Below are positions 21,880-23,783 of a stretch of 23,783 nucleotides of DNA, piece by piece (within the stretch, counting starts at the first letter, position 1; each line of letters opens with the position of its first letter). Location of the stretch: the NCBI GenBank assembly GCA_947631215.1, contig CANRKN010000023.1:1-23783 (forward strand), written 5' to 3'. The notes below the pieces were generated by a model. The model did no database searches, was not told the DNA's origin, and saw nothing but the letters and a program-made list of their open reading frames with translations. The DNA is from an uncultured Oscillospiraceae bacterium. Lineage in GTDB: Bacteria; Bacillota_A; Clostridia; Oscillospirales; Oscillospiraceae. The position numbers were made by a program, and so were the translations under genes.

Positions 21880-22212
21880 ATGGACGCTTCCCCGCTGGAC
21901 CGGTCCCTGCTTTTGGACTTTTACGGCGAGCTTTTGACGGAGAAGCAGCGCCGGGTCTGCGAGCTGCACTGGAACGAGGACCTGTCTCTTACCGAGATCG
22001 GCCAGCAGGACGGCCTGAGCCGCCAGGGGGTGTGGGACGTGCTGCGCCGGGCGGAGGCCGCTTTGCGGGAGTATGAGGAAAAGACCGGGCTGGTGCGCCG
22101 GTTTTTGGAGCGGCGGGAGGCCATCGCCGCCATCCGTGAGGAGCTGGCAGGGATGCTGCCGGACGACGAACATAGCCGGGACGTGCTGGCCCGGCTGGAG
22201 GATATACTGTAA
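21880..22212 (+). CDS. ylxM: YlxM/p13-like DNA-binding protein, SRP-associated
   Basis: A 110-residue protein with the YlxM pattern: LLLDFYGELLTEKQRRVCELHWNEDLSLTEI, then GLSRQGVWDVLRRAEAAL. This is a sigma-70 region-4-like helix-turn-helix, followed by a charged helical end. YlxM is the usual gene upstream of ffh in Firmicutes and has been linked to SRP function. ATG 21880 follows AAGGAGG at six bases; the upstream in-frame start at 21859 has no such site. The stop overlaps the ffh start by one base (TAATG), so they are coupled. Confidence 0.9.
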   Translation: MDASPLDRSLLLDFYGELLTEKQRRVCELHWNEDLSLTEIGQQDGLSRQGVWDVLRRAEAALREYEEKTGLVRRFLERREAIAAIREELAGMLPDDEHSRDVLARLEDIL

Positions 22213-23552
22213 TGGCTTTTGAGAGCTTATCGGAAAAACTGAACGGCATCTTCAAAAAGCTGCGGGGCAAGGGCCGCCTGTCCGAGGCCGACGTGAAGGA
22301 CGCCATGCGCCAGGTGCGGATGGTGCTTCTGGAGGCGGACGTGAGCTACAAGGTCGTGAAGGACTTTGTGAAGAACGTCTCGGAAAAGGCCGCCGGCCAG
22401 GAGATACTGGAGAGCCTGAACCCGGCCCAGATGGTCATCAAGATCGTCAACGACGAGCTCACCGCCCTCATGGGGGGCCAGGCCGTCCGGCTGAACTATT
22501 CAAGCAAAGTCCCCAGCGTGGTGATGGTGGTGGGCCTGCAGGGCGCGGGCAAGACCACCAACACCGCAAAGCTGGCCGCCTTCGTGAAGAAGCAGCAGAA
22601 CAAGCGGCCGCTCCTGGCCGCCTGCGATGTATACCGCCCCGCCGCCATCAAGCAGCTGGAGACCGTGGGCGCCCAGGTGGGCGTGCCCGTGTTCCAGATG
22701 GGCCAGGCGGACCCGGTGGACATCGCCAAGGCCGCCGTGGAGCATGCCCGCAGGCACGGAAACGACGTGGTCTTCCTGGATACCGCCGGGCGGCTCCACG
22801 TGGACGAGGCCCTGATGCGGGAGCTTCAAAACATCAAGGCCGCCGTAGAGCCCGCGGAGATACTCCTCACCGTGGACGCCATGACCGGTCAGGACGCGGT
22901 GAACGCCGCCAGCGCCTTTGACGAGGCCCTGGACATCACCGGCGTCATGCTCACCAAGCTGGACGGCGACGCCAGAGGCGGCGCGGCCCTCTCCGTCCGG
23001 GCGGTCACGGGCAAGCCCATAAAGTTCGCCGGCACCGGCGAGAAGCTGGACGCGATTGAAGTTTTCCACCCCGACCGCATGGCCAGCCGCATTCTGGGCA
23101 TGGGCGACGTGCTCACCCTCATCGAGAAGGCCGAGCAGGCCGTGGACCAGAAGAAGGCCGCAGAGATGGCGGAGAAGCTGATGAAAAATCGCTTCACCCT
23201 CCAGGACTACCTGGAGCAGCTTCGCTCCATGAAGGACATGGGCTCGGTGGAGGACATCCTGGGCATGATGCCCGGCGTGGACGCCAAGGCATTGAAGGGC
23301 GCCAAGATAGACCCCAAGGCCATGGCCCGCACCGAGGCCATCATCCTGTCCATGACCCCGAAGGAGCGGGAGAACCCCTCCATCCTGAACGCCAGCCGGA
23401 AAAAGCGCATCGCCGCCGGCGCGGGCACCAGCGTGGTGGAGATCAACCGCCTTTTGAAGGGCTTCGATGCCATGAACGCCATGGTGAAGCAGATGTCCGG
23501 CTCCCGGAAAGGCCGGCGGATGGCCAAGCGCATGGGAATGCTGGGCATGTAA
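22212..23552 (+). CDS. ffh: Signal recognition particle protein Ffh
   Basis: The SRP54 homologue: binds SRP RNA and signal sequences of nascent membrane and secreted proteins, and with FtsY delivers ribosomes to the membrane. A 446-residue protein of normal length: N domain (1-95), then G domain with GLQGAGKTT (108-116), DVYRPAA (139-145), DTAGR (190-194) and TKLDGDARGG (248-257). The M domain from ~300 has RFTLQDYLEQLRSMKDMGS, SMTPKER and the Arg/Gly-rich RNA-binding segment SGSRKGRRMAKRMG. ATG 22212 overlaps the ylxM stop. rpsP follows after 70 bases, as in other Firmicutes. The gap 23553-23622 holds only the rpsP ribosome site and no obvious terminator. Confidence 0.97.
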   Translation: MAFESLSEKLNGIFKKLRGKGRLSEADVKDAMRQVRMVLLEADVSYKVVKDFVKNVSEKAAGQEILESLNPAQMVIKIVNDELTALMGGQAVRLNYSSKVPSVVMVVGLQGAGKTTNTAKLAAFVKKQQNKRPLLAACDVYRPAAIKQLETVGAQVGVPVFQMGQADPVDIAKAAVEHARRHGNDVVFLDTAGRLHVDEALMRELQNIKAAVEPAEILLTVDAMTGQDAVNAASAFDEALDITGVMLTKLDGDARGGAALSVRAVTGKPIKFAGTGEKLDAIEVFHPDRMASRILGMGDVLTLIEKAEQAVDQKKAAEMAEKLMKNRFTLQDYLEQLRSMKDMGSVEDILGMMPGVDAKALKGAKIDPKAMARTEAIILSMTPKERENPSILNASRKKRIAAGAGTSVVEINRLLKGFDAMNAMVKQMSGSRKGRRMAKRMGMLGM

Positions 23553-23622
23553 AAGCGATCTCAAACTTCCATTTTGGATTTGCAGATAAAAAACAAACAA
23601 CATTTTTTGGAGGAACAAGAAA

Positions 23623-23783
23623 ATGGTCAAGATCCGTCTCAAGAGACAGGGCGCCAAGAAGGCCCCCTATTACCGCGTCGTCGTCGCCGACAGCCGCTCC
23701 CCCCGCGACGGCCGCAACATCGAGGAGCTGGGCACCTATGACCCCATGGCCAAGCCCGCCGTCATCGACATCGACCTGGAGCG
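23623..23783 (+). CDS. rpsP: 30S ribosomal protein S16 (partial, 3' end outside window)
   Basis: The first 53 codons of S16: [20 protein letters not shown], then [11 protein letters not shown] and [10 protein letters not shown], which are the conserved N-terminal features of the family. ATG 23623 follows GGAGG (23609-23613). Its position behind ffh matches the usual ffh-rpsP-rimM-trmD order. S16 binds 16S rRNA early in 30S assembly. The remaining ~30 residues lie beyond the window. Confidence 0.96.
   Translation, partial: MVKIRLKRQGAKKAPYYRVVVADSRSPRDGRNIEELGTYDPMAKPAVIDIDLE

Overview
The window is GC-rich, gene-dense bacterial chromosome. It most likely comes from a Gram-positive Clostridia lineage of the Oscillospiraceae/Ruminococcaceae type. 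The gene orders ileS-lspA-rluD and ylxM-ffh-rpsP are Firmicutes arrangements. Strong AGGAGG ribosome sites, sigma-A promoters (TTGACA-17-TATAAT) and BspA-like surface-protein repeats agree with this. The family-level assignment is an inference from gene content and base composition; no 16S gene is present. Very long antisense open frames occur here because of the high GC and were discarded.

Layout. (1) 1-5202, plus strand: 3' end of ileS, lspA (with a long unusual tail), rluD, a GT-C-like polytopic membrane protein, a small lipoprotein and a GtrA-family membrane protein, closed by a bidirectional terminator. (2) 5272-9357, minus strand: one operon running from a promoter near 9400 through two M16 peptidase-family genes (one with the zinc site, one with the R/Y pair), lgt and an unknown coiled-coil protein. 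(3) 9578-13034, plus strand: a PfkB-type sugar kinase, a small coiled-coil protein, a non-coding locus at about 11042-11285 with promoters on both strands, and a secreted leucine-rich-repeat protein with a Thr/Pro linker and a cell-wall-binding-like end. (4) 13257-21451, minus strand: a 2294-residue cyclic beta-1,2-glucan-synthase-like protein (GT84 + glycoamylase-like/GH189 + GH94 parts), a secreted protein with a DnaJ-type four-CxxC zinc module, and a small HTH regulator. (5) 21572-end, plus strand: a divergent small Xre regulator, then the SRP cluster ylxM-ffh-rpsP.

How the genes fit together. Much of the window concerns the cell envelope. LspA and Lgt are two of the lipoprotein-maturation enzymes, and a lipoprotein is encoded between them. 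The GT-C protein and GtrA protein look like parts of an undecaprenyl-linked glycosylation route. The large synthase makes or remodels a beta-glucan, and Ffh/YlxM serve membrane-protein targeting.

The least explained items are a two-copy ~88-bp repeat, placed in the same orientation just downstream of rluD and of the glucan synthase gene; the sense/antisense RNA locus in front of the LRR gene; the secreted DnaJ-zinc-finger protein beside a divergent pair of HTH regulators with a shared inverted repeat; and the C-terminal extension of LspA.
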